Notes: generated by a model not told the origin, from the letters alone. A DNA stretch of 64,000 nt from Rhodococcus sp. UNC23MFCrub1.1 (GCF_000686025.1 NZ_JMLQ01000007.1:186001-250000); one strand, 5' to 3'; counted from the stretch's first letter, positions 8,500 to 16,787 are shown. Program-made: numbers and translations.

Positions 8500-9387
8500 C
8501 TACTGCCGGGCAATGTCGAGGAAGTCGCGACGTGGACCGCGCAGTGCTGCAGACAGGCTCCAGACCGCGCGCAGCTCACGCGTCATCGAAAGACCGGGAA
8601 CGTCGATGCGCACCAACGCGCCACTCCGCAGCTCCCCCTCCACCGCGAGGGACGACACCACCGCCGGCGCATTCGCCGATGTGGCAGCAGACTTGACAGC
8701 GGTGACGGAGTTGAGCTCGATGAGCGGCGGAACCGTCGGGCGGACGGCGCTCTCGTACGTGGTGCGGGTTCCCGACCCCGGCTCCCGTTGCACCAGAGCC
8801 GTCGTCTGCAGCAGCTCCATCGACGCCGCACGTCTGGTCGCCCACGGGTGGGACGGTCCCGTGACGATGATCAGCTCGTCGTGCGCGACGACGGCGACCC
8901 CGAGCCCGGCCGGCACGTCGGGCCCTTCGACGAAGCCGATGTCCGCGCGCCCGTCCAGCACCTGCTCGGCGACCTCCGCCGAGTTCATCAGTCGCATCTG
9001 CACCTGGACGTCGGGCGACTGTCTGCGCATCGACAGCATCCACGCCGGCACGAGGTGCTCGGCGACGGTCATACTCGCGGCGATGGTGAGCGTCGCATTG
9101 CCCTCGCGCAGAAGCGATGTCACTCCTGTCCCGAACTTCTCGGCCGAGTCGAGGATGCCGCCCGCCCACTCCATGACCGCGACGCCCTCGGGGGTCAGGG
9201 CGACACCGCTCGTCCCGCGATCGAAGATGCGGACACCGATGTCCCGTTCCGCAGCACGCACTCGCGCGCTGACCGCCTGCTGACTCAACCCGTGTTCGCG
9301 GCCCGCTGCCGTCATGCTGCCCAACCGGGCGACGGACACCATCACATCGAGGGCTCCGAGGTCCGGGACTCGCGGCGACAGTGGCAT
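8500..9387 (-). CDS. LysR-family transcriptional regulator
   Basis: A 295-aa regulator with an N-terminal winged helix-turn-helix (ARLGSMTAAGREHGLSQQAVS, residues about 20-40) and a C-terminal periplasmic-binding-like effector domain (about 95-285). The TLTIAASMTVAEHLVP and DIGFVEGPD segments are typical of the effector domain. It is encoded just upstream of, and on the same strand as, the TDT transporter, which is the likely target. LysR genes are more often divergent from their target, so this arrangement suggests a short operon. Confidence 0.9.
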   Translation of the reverse strand: MPLSPRVPDLGALDVMVSVARLGSMTAAGREHGLSQQAVSARVRAAERDIGVRIFDRGTSGVALTPEGVAVMEWAGGILDSAEKFGTGVTSLLREGNATLTIAASMTVAEHLVPAWMLSMRRQSPDVQVQMRLMNSAEVAEQVLDGRADIGFVEGPDVPAGLGVAVVAHDELIIVTGPSHPWATRRAASMELLQTTALVQREPGSGTRTTYESAVRPTVPPLIELNSVTAVKSAATSANAPAVVSSLAVEGELRSGALVRIDVPGLSMTRELRAVWSLSAALRGPRRDFLDIARQ

Positions 9388-9423
9388 CCGCCCACCGTAG
9401 TGACTGCGCCGGTGGGCTCGGGC

Positions 9424-9705
9424 TCAGCTACCGAAGCCTGCGCGGATGCCGACGAGCTGGTACGTGCCGAAGGCGAAGCCGGGAGCACAGTTCACGAGGA
9501 TGATGTCGCCTCGCTCCCGGTACTCGGCTGCCGTCTGCTGGCAATTCTTTGCGGGAGGGAAGTAGAACTCGCCGAAGGTCTGAAAGTAGAGCGGGCCGAT
9601 CGACGGTGCTGCGGACGCCGTTGCCCCGCCGGACAACACGATGGCAGCGGCTCCGGCGCCTGCCACGGTGGCACCGACGAGTGTGCGGGTGATTCGACGA
9701 GACAT
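9424..9705 (-). CDS. Small secreted protein, copy 1 of a tandem pair
   Basis: A 93-aa exported protein. A Sec signal peptide (MSRRITRTLVGATVAGAGAA, hydrophobic core to about residue 28) ends at ATASAAP, leaving a mature domain of about 60 residues with two cysteines that could form one disulfide (KNCQQ and VNCAP). No family is recognised. A paralogue of nearly the same length lies at 9885-10169 on the same strand; both share the YRERGDIILV core and a C-terminal YQLVGIR segment. An AGGAGGTCC ribosome-binding site precedes the ATG. Confidence 0.8.
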   Translation of the reverse strand: MSRRITRTLVGATVAGAGAAAIVLSGGATASAAPSIGPLYFQTFGEFYFPPAKNCQQTAAEYRERGDIILVNCAPGFAFGTYQLVGIRAGFGS

Positions 9706-9743
9706 GATGGACCTCCTGGTTGTACGTACCGTTCGGTCCGTTT

Positions 9744-9772
9744 ACGGTAGACCCGGTCTCCCGCCGTGTACA
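9744..9772 (-). promoter_or_regulatory. Promoter of secreted-protein copy 1
   Basis: On the minus strand the hexamers TGTACA (9772-9767) and TACCGT (9749-9744) are exactly 17 nt apart. The same two hexamers at the same spacing precede the paralogous gene, while the spacer between them has diverged. That conservation pattern is what a sigma-A-type -35/-10 pair would give. Downstream lies a conserved ACCGAACGGT near-palindrome before the AGGAGG site. Confidence 0.5.
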
Positions 9773-9821
9773 GAGGTCGAGCTGCGTGCCGCTTCCCGCG
9801 GGAGCTAGGTCGTACCGCGCC

Positions 9822-9865
9822 GGTTGCAGAGCCCGCGGCAACACGAATCGACCGCGGGAACTCGT
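9822..9865. repeat. Dispersed GC-rich repeat, short copy
   Basis: The segment contains GGTTGCA, CCGCGGCAACACGAA and ACCGCGGGAACTCG, matching in order the GTTGCA / CCGCGGGAACACGAA / CCCGCGGGAACACGAG blocks around 16914-16962. A further CTTCCCGCGGGAG palindrome lies at 9792-9804. This looks like a partial copy of the intergenic element that flanks the ASCH gene. It occupies the space between the two secreted-protein genes. Confidence 0.5.
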
Positions 9866-9884
9866 CGATCGAGTTCGCTGGCGA

Positions 9885-10169
9885 TCAGCTCCCGAAAAGA
9901 TCCGTGCGGATTCCGACGAGCTGGTAGCCGGGGTACGCGAGATTGGTGGCGCAGTCGACGAGGATGATGTCGCCTCGCTCGCGATACCGTTCCGCCGTGT
10001 TCTGACAGTTCTCGCTCGCCGGAATGACGAGCACGCCGAACGATTGCCAATAGATAGGGCCCTGCGCGGGTGCCGCCGACGCCGTTGCACCGCCCGACAA
10101 GGCAATGGCGACTGCTCCGGCGCCGGCGGCTGTGGCTCCGACGAGTGTGCGGGTGACACGACGAGACAT
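9885..10169 (-). CDS. Small secreted protein, copy 2 of a tandem pair
   Basis: A 94-aa paralogue of the protein at 9424-9705. The signal peptide (MSRRVTRTLVGATAAGAGAV to ATASAAP) is almost identical, whereas the mature part has diverged (QGPIYWQSFGVLVIPASENC) but keeps the two-cysteine spacing, the YRERGDIILVDC block and YQLVGIRTD. The function is unknown; the size and single predicted disulfide recall small exported actinobacterial proteins of undefined role. An AGGAGGTCC site precedes the ATG. Confidence 0.8.
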   Translation of the reverse strand: MSRRVTRTLVGATAAGAGAVAIALSGGATASAAPAQGPIYWQSFGVLVIPASENCQNTAERYRERGDIILVDCATNLAYPGYQLVGIRTDLFGS

Positions 10170-10207
10170 GGTGGACCTCCTGGCTGGACGTACCGTTCGG
10201 TCCGTTC

Positions 10208-10236
10208 ACGGTAGACCCGGCCATTCGCCGTGTACA
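10208..10236 (-). promoter_or_regulatory. Promoter of secreted-protein copy 2
   Basis: The minus strand carries TGTACA (10236-10231) and TACCGT (10213-10208) separated by 17 nt, as in copy 1. Roughly 75 bp upstream of each start codon are conserved between the copies, including GCTCGACCTCTGTACACGGC and the ACCGAACGGT near-palindrome. The duplication therefore included the promoter. Confidence 0.5.
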
Positions 10237-10256
10237 GAGGTCGAGCGACCCACGCA

Positions 10257-11789
10257 CTACATCGTCATGGTGTACCTGACCTCGTTCTTCAGGATCTTTC
10301 CGACCTTCGACCGGGGCAGAAGATCCCAGACCTCGATGTTCTTCGGCGCCTTCACGCTGCCGATGCGTTCTTTGACGAAGGCGATCAGTGCGGCGGGATC
10401 CACCTCCTGCCCGGCGCGCAGCTCGACAGCCGCCACGACCCGTTCGCCCCATTTCTCGTCGGGGAGACCCACCACGGCCGACTCCTTCACTGCAGGGTGA
10501 GCGAGCAGAGCCTGCTCGACTTCGGCCGAGTAGACGTTGAAGCCGCCCGTGATGATCATGTCCTTCGCGCGGTCCACGACGTAGAGGAAGCCCTCGTCGT
10601 CGAGGTATCCGATGTCGCCCGTGTGGTGCCAACCGTGAGCGCCCACCTCTGCCGTCGCCGCCGGATTGTCGTGATAGCCGTCCATGACCAGGGGACCGCG
10701 CACGACGATCTCGCCACGCTCACCGGTGCCGACGAGGTCGCCCTTCTCGGTCATGATCGCGACCGTGGTCAAGGGTGTCGGACGACCGGCCGAGGTGAGC
10801 CGTTCCGTCGCCACCGTGCCGTCCGGACGAAAGTGGTCCGCCGGCGCCAGGGTGGCGATCATGTTGGGCGCCTCGGTCTGTCCGAACAGCTGCCCCAGCA
10901 CCGGCCCGATGCGCGTGAGCGCTTCCTCGAGCCGCGTCGGCGACATCGGCGCCGCCCCGTACCAGAGGCAGCGGAGAGACGACAGGTCCCGATGATCCAG
11001 ATCCGGGTGGTCGAGCACGCCGTAGATCACCGTCGGAGGCAGGAACGCATGGGTGATGCGGTGCCGTTCGATCAGCGCCAGGAACTCCCCGATGTCGGGG
11101 GCCGCCATGATGACCACCTCGCCGCCTAGACTCAGGATCGGGAACGTCAGCACACCGGCGGAGTGTGTGAGCGGCGCCAGCGCGAGATACCGCGGACGCA
11201 CACCGAAGGGATAGCTCATCAGCGCGAGCGCCGTCGAGGTCATCATGTTGTCCTCGGTCAGCCGCACCCCTTTCGGCTTTCCCGTGGTGCCGCCCGTTCC
11301 CGCCAGCATCGCGAGCCCGCGCGGCGGCCGCCTGTCCGCGTCGAGCTCGCCGCGGTGTTCGGCGAGCCACGACTCGAACGGGATCGACCACTCCGTGTCA
11401 CCGTCGAGGCAGACCAGTCGCACGAGGTGCGGCAGATCGCCTCGGATCCGGTCGACCAGATCGGTGAATCGGCTCTGGAAGAACAGAGTTCGGCATCCGA
11501 AGAGATCGAACAGCTGGCGGTTCTCGTCGGCCTCGTTCCGCGGATTCACCGGGCACCACACCGCGCCGGCGCGCGAGATGCCGAACACGCACGTCAGCGC
11601 CAGCGGGTCGTTACCGGACAGGACGGCGACGCGATCGCCGGCCTCGACACCGTCGTGTTGCAGCGCCGCGGCGATCTCGACCGACCGGTCGTACACCTCA
11701 CCGTAGGTGGAGGTGTCACCCCCGGCCGTGAGGCACGGTGCCCCACGGCCGAGCGAGACGCCCTTGTCCAGGTAGTCGGAGAGTCGCAT
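10257..11789 (-). CDS. Acyl-CoA synthetase (AMP-forming, class I adenylating)
   Basis: A 510-aa ANL-superfamily ligase that activates a carboxylic acid as acyl-AMP and then acyl-CoA. The P-loop GTGGTTGKPKGVRLTEDN, the YGAAPMSP and GQTEAPN motifs, GWHHTGDIGYLDDEG with the hinge VDRAKDMIITGG, and the catalytic lysine in RSKVGKILKNEVR are all in order. The ATG at 11789 (MRLSDYLDKG) is 1 nt after the stop of the saccharopine-dehydrogenase-like gene, so the two are one operon. The substrate is probably a medium- or long-chain or aromatic acid, but this cannot be fixed. Confidence 0.88.
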   Translation of the reverse strand: MRLSDYLDKGVSLGRGAPCLTAGGDTSTYGEVYDRSVEIAAALQHDGVEAGDRVAVLSGNDPLALTCVFGISRAGAVWCPVNPRNEADENRQLFDLFGCRTLFFQSRFTDLVDRIRGDLPHLVRLVCLDGDTEWSIPFESWLAEHRGELDADRRPPRGLAMLAGTGGTTGKPKGVRLTEDNMMTSTALALMSYPFGVRPRYLALAPLTHSAGVLTFPILSLGGEVVIMAAPDIGEFLALIERHRITHAFLPPTVIYGVLDHPDLDHRDLSSLRCLWYGAAPMSPTRLEEALTRIGPVLGQLFGQTEAPNMIATLAPADHFRPDGTVATERLTSAGRPTPLTTVAIMTEKGDLVGTGERGEIVVRGPLVMDGYHDNPAATAEVGAHGWHHTGDIGYLDDEGFLYVVDRAKDMIITGGFNVYSAEVEQALLAHPAVKESAVVGLPDEKWGERVVAAVELRAGQEVDPAALIAFVKERIGSVKAPKNIEVWDLLPRSKVGKILKNEVRYTMTM

Positions 11790-11790
11790 C

Positions 11791-12918
11791 TCAGCGGTGC
11801 ACGGAGACGATCGGGTCCAGGACCAGACCGAACGCCCGCAGCGTGCCGAGCAACTCGCGATGACCGAACGCCTCACAGCTGGAGGCGAATCCGACCTTGC
11901 GCGGAGCTCCCTGCAGCAGCGCAGCGGCACCGTGCGCGTTGAGCAACGCCGTCTGCTTGTAGTTCGAGTTGCCGTGGATGACGCAGTGTGCGCGGCCCAG
12001 CGGACCCGATGCGTACACCGAGTCCAGCGAGGTGTTCAGGCGCGGATTCTCCCGGGGCGGCATCTCGCTGCGGATCGCGGACGACTGTTCGTCGATGATG
12101 CGGTACTTCTCCTCGTCGGACTTGCCCTCCATCTGTTCGAGGGCGGCGGCCACCAACAGCGGAACCGCCTTCATCAGAGGTGGATTGAAGACACCGCCGA
12201 GAGCCTTCGCGGTGGTGACCCGCGGGTCGTTCTTGAACCAGACCGGGTGCGACGTGCCGCCCCACGGCAACGCCAGGCCGAGATCGTGCTGACCGGGAAC
12301 GCTCACGGTGTAGAGCCCGGCGTCGGCGGGCCACTCGACGTACTCGTTCTCCTCCAGGTAGTAGGCCTTGGAGAACGCGGCGTTGGTGAGGATGGTGTTG
12401 GTCGAGGCGACGGTGGGGTGCCCCTTCCAGAACACCTGGATGTCGAGGCTGTTCAGACCCGGGTTCTCCAGGCAGATGTTCGCGGCGATCTCACCGATGG
12501 AGTACATCTGCGCGAGGCCCGGCGTGAGAACCAGTCCCTGCGAGGCGAAGTCGGCGCTGTACTGCGCCTCGGCGTCGATCATCCAGTTCTGCTCGCCGTT
12601 GGTGTCGGTGTAGTGCGCACCGATGGCCAGGCAGGCCTGCGCCACCTCGTGGCCGTAGCGGGCGAACGGTCCCACGGTGTTGAGGACCACGGTCGCGCCG
12701 CGGAAGGCCTCGGTCAGCGCCTCCACGGTGTGCTCGACCTCGACGATCTCGTGCTCGACGGTGTCGATACCCGGCACGGCACTCACGGCATCCTTCAGGC
12801 GGGCGTGATCGCGGCCGGCGGCCAGGAAGGGAATGTTGTACTCGCGCAGGTACTCACAGATGAGGCGACCCGTGTAGCCGGACGCTCCGTAGACGACGAC
12901 GCGCTTGTCAGTGGGCAT
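11791..12918 (-). CDS. Saccharopine-dehydrogenase-like oxidoreductase
   Basis: A 375-aa protein with an N-terminal Rossmann fold (VVVYGASGYTGRLICEYL, residues about 6-23) of the saccharopine dehydrogenase NADP-binding type, and a VVLNTVGPFARYG segment near residue 80 typical of the trans-acting enoyl-reductase/saccharopine group. The C-terminal 200 residues are less conserved. It is second in the operon between an SDR (57-bp gap) and the acyl-CoA synthetase. The context suggests reduction or oxidation of a lipid, steroid or terpenoid intermediate rather than lysine metabolism; this is inference. Confidence 0.8.
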   Translation of the reverse strand: MPTDKRVVVYGASGYTGRLICEYLREYNIPFLAAGRDHARLKDAVSAVPGIDTVEHEIVEVEHTVEALTEAFRGATVVLNTVGPFARYGHEVAQACLAIGAHYTDTNGEQNWMIDAEAQYSADFASQGLVLTPGLAQMYSIGEIAANICLENPGLNSLDIQVFWKGHPTVASTNTILTNAAFSKAYYLEENEYVEWPADAGLYTVSVPGQHDLGLALPWGGTSHPVWFKNDPRVTTAKALGGVFNPPLMKAVPLLVAAALEQMEGKSDEEKYRIIDEQSSAIRSEMPPRENPRLNTSLDSVYASGPLGRAHCVIHGNSNYKQTALLNAHGAAALLQGAPRKVGFASSCEAFGHRELLGTLRAFGLVLDPIVSVHR

Positions 12919-12975
12919 GGTTGATCTCCTGGTTCGAAGTGGGGTGGTCGAGAGCCGTGCTGGTGGGGCGGAAGG

Positions 12976-13779
12976 TCACATGCCCATGCCGCCGTCGACG
13001 GGGAGCCCCGCGCCGGTGATGAACTTCGCGGCGTCGGACGACAGGAACACGACGGCGTCCGCCATGTCGTCGACCTGGCCGAGTCGACCGAGGGGCGTCA
13101 GTTCCACGACGGTCTGCACTGCCGCCTCGACGGACGGGAACAGGCCGAGTTCCGCGGTGTCGACCGCGAGCTTGTTGCCCATCGCGGTCGGGGTCAGTGC
13201 CGGATAGATGCAGTTGACGCGCACGCCGTAGCCGAGCTTTCCCGATTCGGCGGCCGCGACCCGGGTCAGTCGGTCGATGCCCGATTTCGTGGCGGAGTAG
13301 AGGCTGATTCCGGGGAACGCGATGGTGGCGGCGACCGAGGCGATGTTGACCACCGATCCGCCCTTGCCGGCCTTGCCACCGGGGCGCATCGCGCGGAATG
13401 CGTGCTTCACGCCGAGTGCGGTGCCGATGACGTTGACCTGCAGCATCGCGGACGCCGCCTCGGCGTCGAGATCGGCGATGAGACTGGTGACCTCGATACC
13501 CGCGTTGTTGACGACGATGTCGAGGCCGCCCAGTGCGCCGATGGTCGACTCGACCGCCGCCTCCCAGGCCGCGTCGTCCGTGACGTCGAGCTGGACGAAC
13601 TCCGCTTTCGCTCCTGTGGCCCGCAGCGCCTCGACCGTCTCCTGACCACCCGCGGCATTGATGTCGGCGATGGCGACGGACGCTCCTGCCGCCGCGAGAG
13701 CCTGCGCCATTCCCGCGCCGAGGCCCTGCGCACCGCCTGTGACCACTGCCGTTCGTCCGGTCAGGTCGTAACTCGTCAT
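12976..13779 (-). CDS. SDR-family oxidoreductase
   Basis: A 267-aa classical SDR with TGGAQGLG at residues about 15-22, NNAG near 92, catalytic Ser in VNIASVA and Tyr-Lys in SLYSATKSGIDRL near 163-175. It is the first gene of the operon repressed, by hypothesis, by the divergent TetR protein. AAGGAGAGCGGAC precedes the ATG. The Asp at the end of the second strand (VAIADINAAG) suggests NAD preference. The substrate is unknown, probably an alcohol formed or used together with the acyl-CoA ligase pathway. Confidence 0.87.
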   Translation of the reverse strand: MTSYDLTGRTAVVTGGAQGLGAGMAQALAAAGASVAIADINAAGGQETVEALRATGAKAEFVQLDVTDDAAWEAAVESTIGALGGLDIVVNNAGIEVTSLIADLDAEAASAMLQVNVIGTALGVKHAFRAMRPGGKAGKGGSVVNIASVAATIAFPGISLYSATKSGIDRLTRVAAAESGKLGYGVRVNCIYPALTPTAMGNKLAVDTAELGLFPSVEAAVQTVVELTPLGRLGQVDDMADAVVFLSSDAAKFITGAGLPVDGGMGM

Positions 13780-13846
13780 GTCCGCTCTCCTTGTTCGAAG
13801 CGTTCTTCACGTGGAATCACATCCGCTGTTCGATGTGATGCAGGCA

Positions 13847-13876
13847 ACACTAAAGACAAGTCTTGACAGTCGTCAA
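13847..13876 (-). promoter_or_regulatory. Promoter of the SDR / acyl-CoA synthetase operon
   Basis: On the minus strand TTGACG (13876-13871) and TAGTGT (13852-13847) are spaced by 18 nt, a good sigma-A-like pair, with about 65 nt from the predicted start site to the SDR ATG. The -35 hexamer lies inside the left half of the large palindrome at 13861-13900, as expected if the TetR protein blocks polymerase binding. Confidence 0.55.
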
Positions 13877-13900
13877 GAAAAATCTTGACGACTGTCAAGA
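13861..13900. promoter_or_regulatory. Nested palindromic double operator
   Basis: TCTTGACAGTCGTCAAGA (13861-13878), AAAA (13879-13882), then its exact reverse complement TCTTGACGACTGTCAAGA (13883-13900). Each 18-bp half is itself a dyad with 7-bp arms TCTTGAC and GTCAAGA around a 4-bp centre. The element therefore offers two identical sites 22 bp centre to centre. It lies between the SDR operon and the TetR gene and overlaps the operon -35 hexamer, so it is most likely the TetR operator, bound by two dimers. Confidence 0.75.
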
Positions 13901-13929
13901 GTTCGTCGATGCGGCGGTATGCTTTCCGG

Positions 13930-14574
13930 GTGACCCAGACCACCGACCCCCGACTTCGCGTCGAGGAGCGATCTCGAGACAAGTTCGAGGCGCGTCGCAG
14001 CGAGCTCGCACTGGCGACTCTCGCGACGTTGGCGGAACTCGGTTACGCCCGCACCAGCCTCCGCGAGATCGCTCAGAACTCCGAGTACTCGCACGGCGTC
14101 CTGCACTACTACTTCTCCAACAAGCTCGATCTCATCGCGCATGCCGTGCGGCAGTACGAGGAGATCTGTGTGACGCGGTACGACGACGTCGTCGCCGGGG
14201 CCGAGTCCGCGGAGCAGCTGCGACGCTCGTTCACCGAGACCTTCTTCGGCACTCTGCTCGCCGACGCGGCGATCCACCGCCTCTGGTACGACCTGCGCAA
14301 TCAGAGCCTGTTCGATTCCTCCTTCCGTGCCGACGTCCTCGAGATCGAGTCCCGGCGCGAGGAGATGATCTGGCGCGTCGTCGCCCGGTACTGCGAACTC
14401 GTCGGAGCGGCGCCTGTTCTCACGCCTGCCACCGCCTACATCACCATCGACGGCATCTTCCAGCGCGCCCTGCTGAACCAGATCGCCGAGCGCCACCCCG
14501 ACGTCGACGAGGGCCGGGCTCAACTCGACGCCGTCTTCGACATGGTGACCGGTGGCGTACCCTCCTCCCACTGA
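13930..14574 (+). CDS. TetR-family transcriptional regulator
   Basis: A 214-aa regulator. The helix-turn-helix lies at residues about 28-60 (TLAELGYARTSLREIAQNSE, then HGVLHYYFSNKLDLI), and the C-terminal ligand domain has the TetR_C-like WYDLRNQSLFDSSFRADV stretch. The GTG at 13930 was chosen: it leaves the palindrome outside the gene, and a TATGCT hexamer at 13919-13924 could make the message nearly leaderless. Other in-frame starts are TTG 13885 and ATG 13909. It is divergent from the SDR/acyl-CoA synthetase operon, its probable target, and overlaps the next gene by 23 bp. Confidence 0.87.
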   Translation: MTQTTDPRLRVEERSRDKFEARRSELALATLATLAELGYARTSLREIAQNSEYSHGVLHYYFSNKLDLIAHAVRQYEEICVTRYDDVVAGAESAEQLRRSFTETFFGTLLADAAIHRLWYDLRNQSLFDSSFRADVLEIESRREEMIWRVVARYCELVGAAPVLTPATAYITIDGIFQRALLNQIAERHPDVDEGRAQLDAVFDMVTGGVPSSH

Positions 14575-15763
14575 CGACCGCGCCGCGGATCCGCTCGGCT
14601 ATCTCGGCATCGTCCGATTACCCGGTGCCGCACGCGCTTTCCTCCCCGCACTGCTCGGCCGCCTGGCCTTCGCGATGGTCGGACTGGTCATCCTGTTGGC
14701 GGTGCAGCGTGCCACCGGATCGTTCGCGGTCGCGGGTTCCGCGACGGGTGCGTTCGGTGTCGCCAATGTGGTGGCGTCACCGTATCGGGCACGTCTCGTC
14801 GACCGCATCGGTCAGCGGCGAGCCCTCGTCTCGATGGCCGTCGGATTCGCCACGGCCCTGGGCACTCTGGCCGTTCTGACGTACATCGATGCCCCGGCCT
14901 GGTCCCTGGTGCTCGGCAGTCTGGTCACCGGATTCTTCCCTCCCCCACTCGGTGCCTCGATGCGTGTCGTCTGGAGCTCGCTGACGCAGCCGGGGCCGAC
15001 CCGCACCCGCGCCTACAGTCTCGATGCCGTGAGCGAGGAGTCGATGTTCACCATCGGTCCCCTCCTCGGCGCCACCCTCGTCACCGCCCTGTCCCCGTCG
15101 ATCGCACTCGCCGCCACGGGATGCGTCGCCGTCGTCGGCACGGTCGGCATGACCACCAGCCGGCACTCGCGCGGACACGGCCCGCGCACGACAGGGACCA
15201 CTCCCTCGTCGCGCCCACTCCGACGGCCCGGCTTCGTCGGTGTCCTGACAGCGATGGCAGGGGTCGGGGCCGTCCTGGGAACCGTGGAGATCGCCGCCAC
15301 AGCCTTCGCCGCGAAGCAGGGAGCCATCGGATCGGCCGGAACTCTTCTCGCGGCGCTCGGAGCCGGAAGTGTCTGCGGTGGACTGCTGTACGGGCGCCGG
15401 AGCTGGGCCGGCTCGCTGACCCGTCGACTTCTGACGACGGTCCTGATGATGGCCGTCCTCACCACCGTGCTGTCGCTGGTCTCGACCACGGTGCCGCTGC
15501 ACGTCGGACTGTTCCTGCTGGGCTTCTGCATCGCACCCGCCCTGGTGACGGGGTACCTGCTGTCCGATCACCTCACCACCGCGGACGTGCGCACCGAGGC
15601 GTCGAGCTGGATCAACACCGCGGTGAACGCGGGCGCTGCTCTCGCCTCCGCGGGTATCGGCGTGGTGGTCGACTCCCGTTCTCCCGGTACAGGATTTCTG
15701 GTCGGTGGCGCCGCGGCGGCTCTCCTCCTCGTCCTGGCAGCGGTGACGAGGCCGCCCTCGTGA
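14552..15763 (+). CDS. MFS transporter
   Basis: A 403-aa membrane protein with about twelve hydrophobic segments arranged as two halves. A VDRIGQRRALV loop near residue 85 corresponds to the MFS motif A. A basic, Arg/Thr-rich cytoplasmic loop (residues about 205-228) separates the halves. It starts at GTG inside the end of the TetR gene and may share its transcript, so it could export or import a metabolite of the divergent operon. The substrate is unknown. Confidence 0.83.
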   Translation: MAYPPPTDDRAADPLGYLGIVRLPGAARAFLPALLGRLAFAMVGLVILLAVQRATGSFAVAGSATGAFGVANVVASPYRARLVDRIGQRRALVSMAVGFATALGTLAVLTYIDAPAWSLVLGSLVTGFFPPPLGASMRVVWSSLTQPGPTRTRAYSLDAVSEESMFTIGPLLGATLVTALSPSIALAATGCVAVVGTVGMTTSRHSRGHGPRTTGTTPSSRPLRRPGFVGVLTAMAGVGAVLGTVEIAATAFAAKQGAIGSAGTLLAALGAGSVCGGLLYGRRSWAGSLTRRLLTTVLMMAVLTTVLSLVSTTVPLHVGLFLLGFCIAPALVTGYLLSDHLTTADVRTEASSWINTAVNAGAALASAGIGVVVDSRSPGTGFLVGGAAAALLLVLAAVTRPPS

Positions 15764-16269
15764 CCGTCGTCGCCGTCACCGCGCGGCTCACTCTGCGCAC
15801 CTATTCCCCCGACGACGAGCACCGGCTCGACTTCTACACCGATCCCGAGGTCTGCCGGTACCTCATGCACGAGCCGTGGACGGCGGAGGACGCACGGATC
15901 GCAGTGCAGAGACGCTGCGAGCGAACGAGTCTCGACACGGGGGCATTGAATGCTCTGGTCGAGCTGAACGGCCGGGTGATCGGCACTGTCTCCGCGTGGT
16001 TCGTCGCCGAGGACACTGTCGAACTCGGGTGGACCTTCGCGCGCGACGTCTCCGGCCACGGCTACGCCACCGAAGCGGTGCAGGCAGTGCTCGACGAGGT
16101 ACTCGCTCTGGACCGGGTCCGGCGCGTCACCGCGGAGATGGACGCGCGCAACGCAGCCTCCGCACGTCTCGCCCAGCGCGTGGGATTACGCGACGAGGAA
16201 CTGCGCCTGCAGGACTGCTGGTGCAAGGGTGAGTGGACGGACACGCTCGTGTACTCGCTGAGCCGCTGA
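15760..16269 (+). CDS. GNAT-family N-acetyltransferase (RimJ/RimL type)
   Basis: A 169-aa acetyltransferase. The N-terminal TARLTLRTYSPDDEHRL is typical of RimJ/RimL-like GNAT proteins, and the acetyl-CoA loop is near GHGYATEAVQAVL (residues about 98-112), followed by NAASARLAQRVGLRDEE. The GTG at 15760 overlaps the MFS stop (GTGA). The acceptor could be a protein N-terminus or a small molecule and cannot be read from the sequence. Confidence 0.85.
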   Translation: MTVVAVTARLTLRTYSPDDEHRLDFYTDPEVCRYLMHEPWTAEDARIAVQRRCERTSLDTGALNALVELNGRVIGTVSAWFVAEDTVELGWTFARDVSGHGYATEAVQAVLDEVLALDRVRRVTAEMDARNAASARLAQRVGLRDEELRLQDCWCKGEWTDTLVYSLSR

Positions 16270-16278
16270 CCTCGACCG

Positions 16279-16365
16279 GCCTCCGGCCTTCCCGCTGACC
16301 GCACAGGTTCTCGTAGGTGTTGCAGCGTCCGCAGCAACCGGGAACGTCCGCGGGAACCCCGACCC
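16279..16365. repeat. Mosaic intergenic repeat, left copy
   Basis: GCCTCCGGCCTTCCCGCTGA at 16279-16298 is identical to the unit repeated after 16788. It is followed by GTTCTCGTAGGTGTTGCA, then GGGAACGTCCGCGGGAACCC, a degenerate version of the GTTCCCGTAGGCGTTGCA plus CGCGGGAACACG blocks at 16903-16962. The two mosaic copies flank the ASCH gene. Nothing in them resembles a transposase gene. Confidence 0.6.
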
Positions 16366-16385
16366 GCGTGCGCCATACTCGAGGA

Positions 16386-16787
16386 ATGGCCGACATCGAC
16401 TCTCTCCCCGTGGCCGAGTTCGCCTTCCCCGGGCCGCTACGCGATGCCCTCGTGTCGGCGATAGGCGCAGGCCGCAAGACGGCGACCACCTCACTGCGGG
16501 TGGAGTACGAGAACGAGCCGCTGCCCCGAGTGGGCGAGCGTCACAGAGTGATCGACTCCGGCGGCGCCACTGCCTGCGTCATCGAGATCACCGACGTACG
16601 CGTCAGCGCTCTCGGCGACGTCGACGATACGCACGCCGTCGCGGAGGGTGAGGGTCACGCCGACGTCGCCGCATGGCGTGCCGGGCACGAACGCTTCTGG
16701 CGATCCGACGAGATGGCAGACACGCTGGCCGGCCTCACCATCGACGACTCGACTCTCGTGGTCCTCGAACGGTTCCGGGTCGTCTGA
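16386..16787 (+). CDS. ASCH-domain protein
   Basis: A 133-aa protein with the ASCH beta-barrel signature: GRKTATTSL near residue 31 (the Lys is the position used as catalytic Lys in YqfB-type amidohydrolases), then PRVGERHRVIDSGG and ACVIEITDVRV. ASCH proteins bind RNA or hydrolyse modified nucleosides such as N4-acetylcytidine. The ATG at 16386 fits the family start. It is isolated between two mosaic repeat elements, so it is probably monocistronic. Confidence 0.85.
   Translation: MADIDSLPVAEFAFPGPLRDALVSAIGAGRKTATTSLRVEYENEPLPRVGERHRVIDSGGATACVIEITDVRVSALGDVDDTHAVAEGEGHADVAAWRAGHERFWRSDEMADTLAGLTIDDSTLVVLERFRVV

Noticed and set aside
13863..13890. Plus-strand promoter TTGACA or TTGACG for the TetR gene
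   Set aside because: No TAnnnT hexamer is found at 16-18 bp from either; the TTGAC strings belong to the palindrome.
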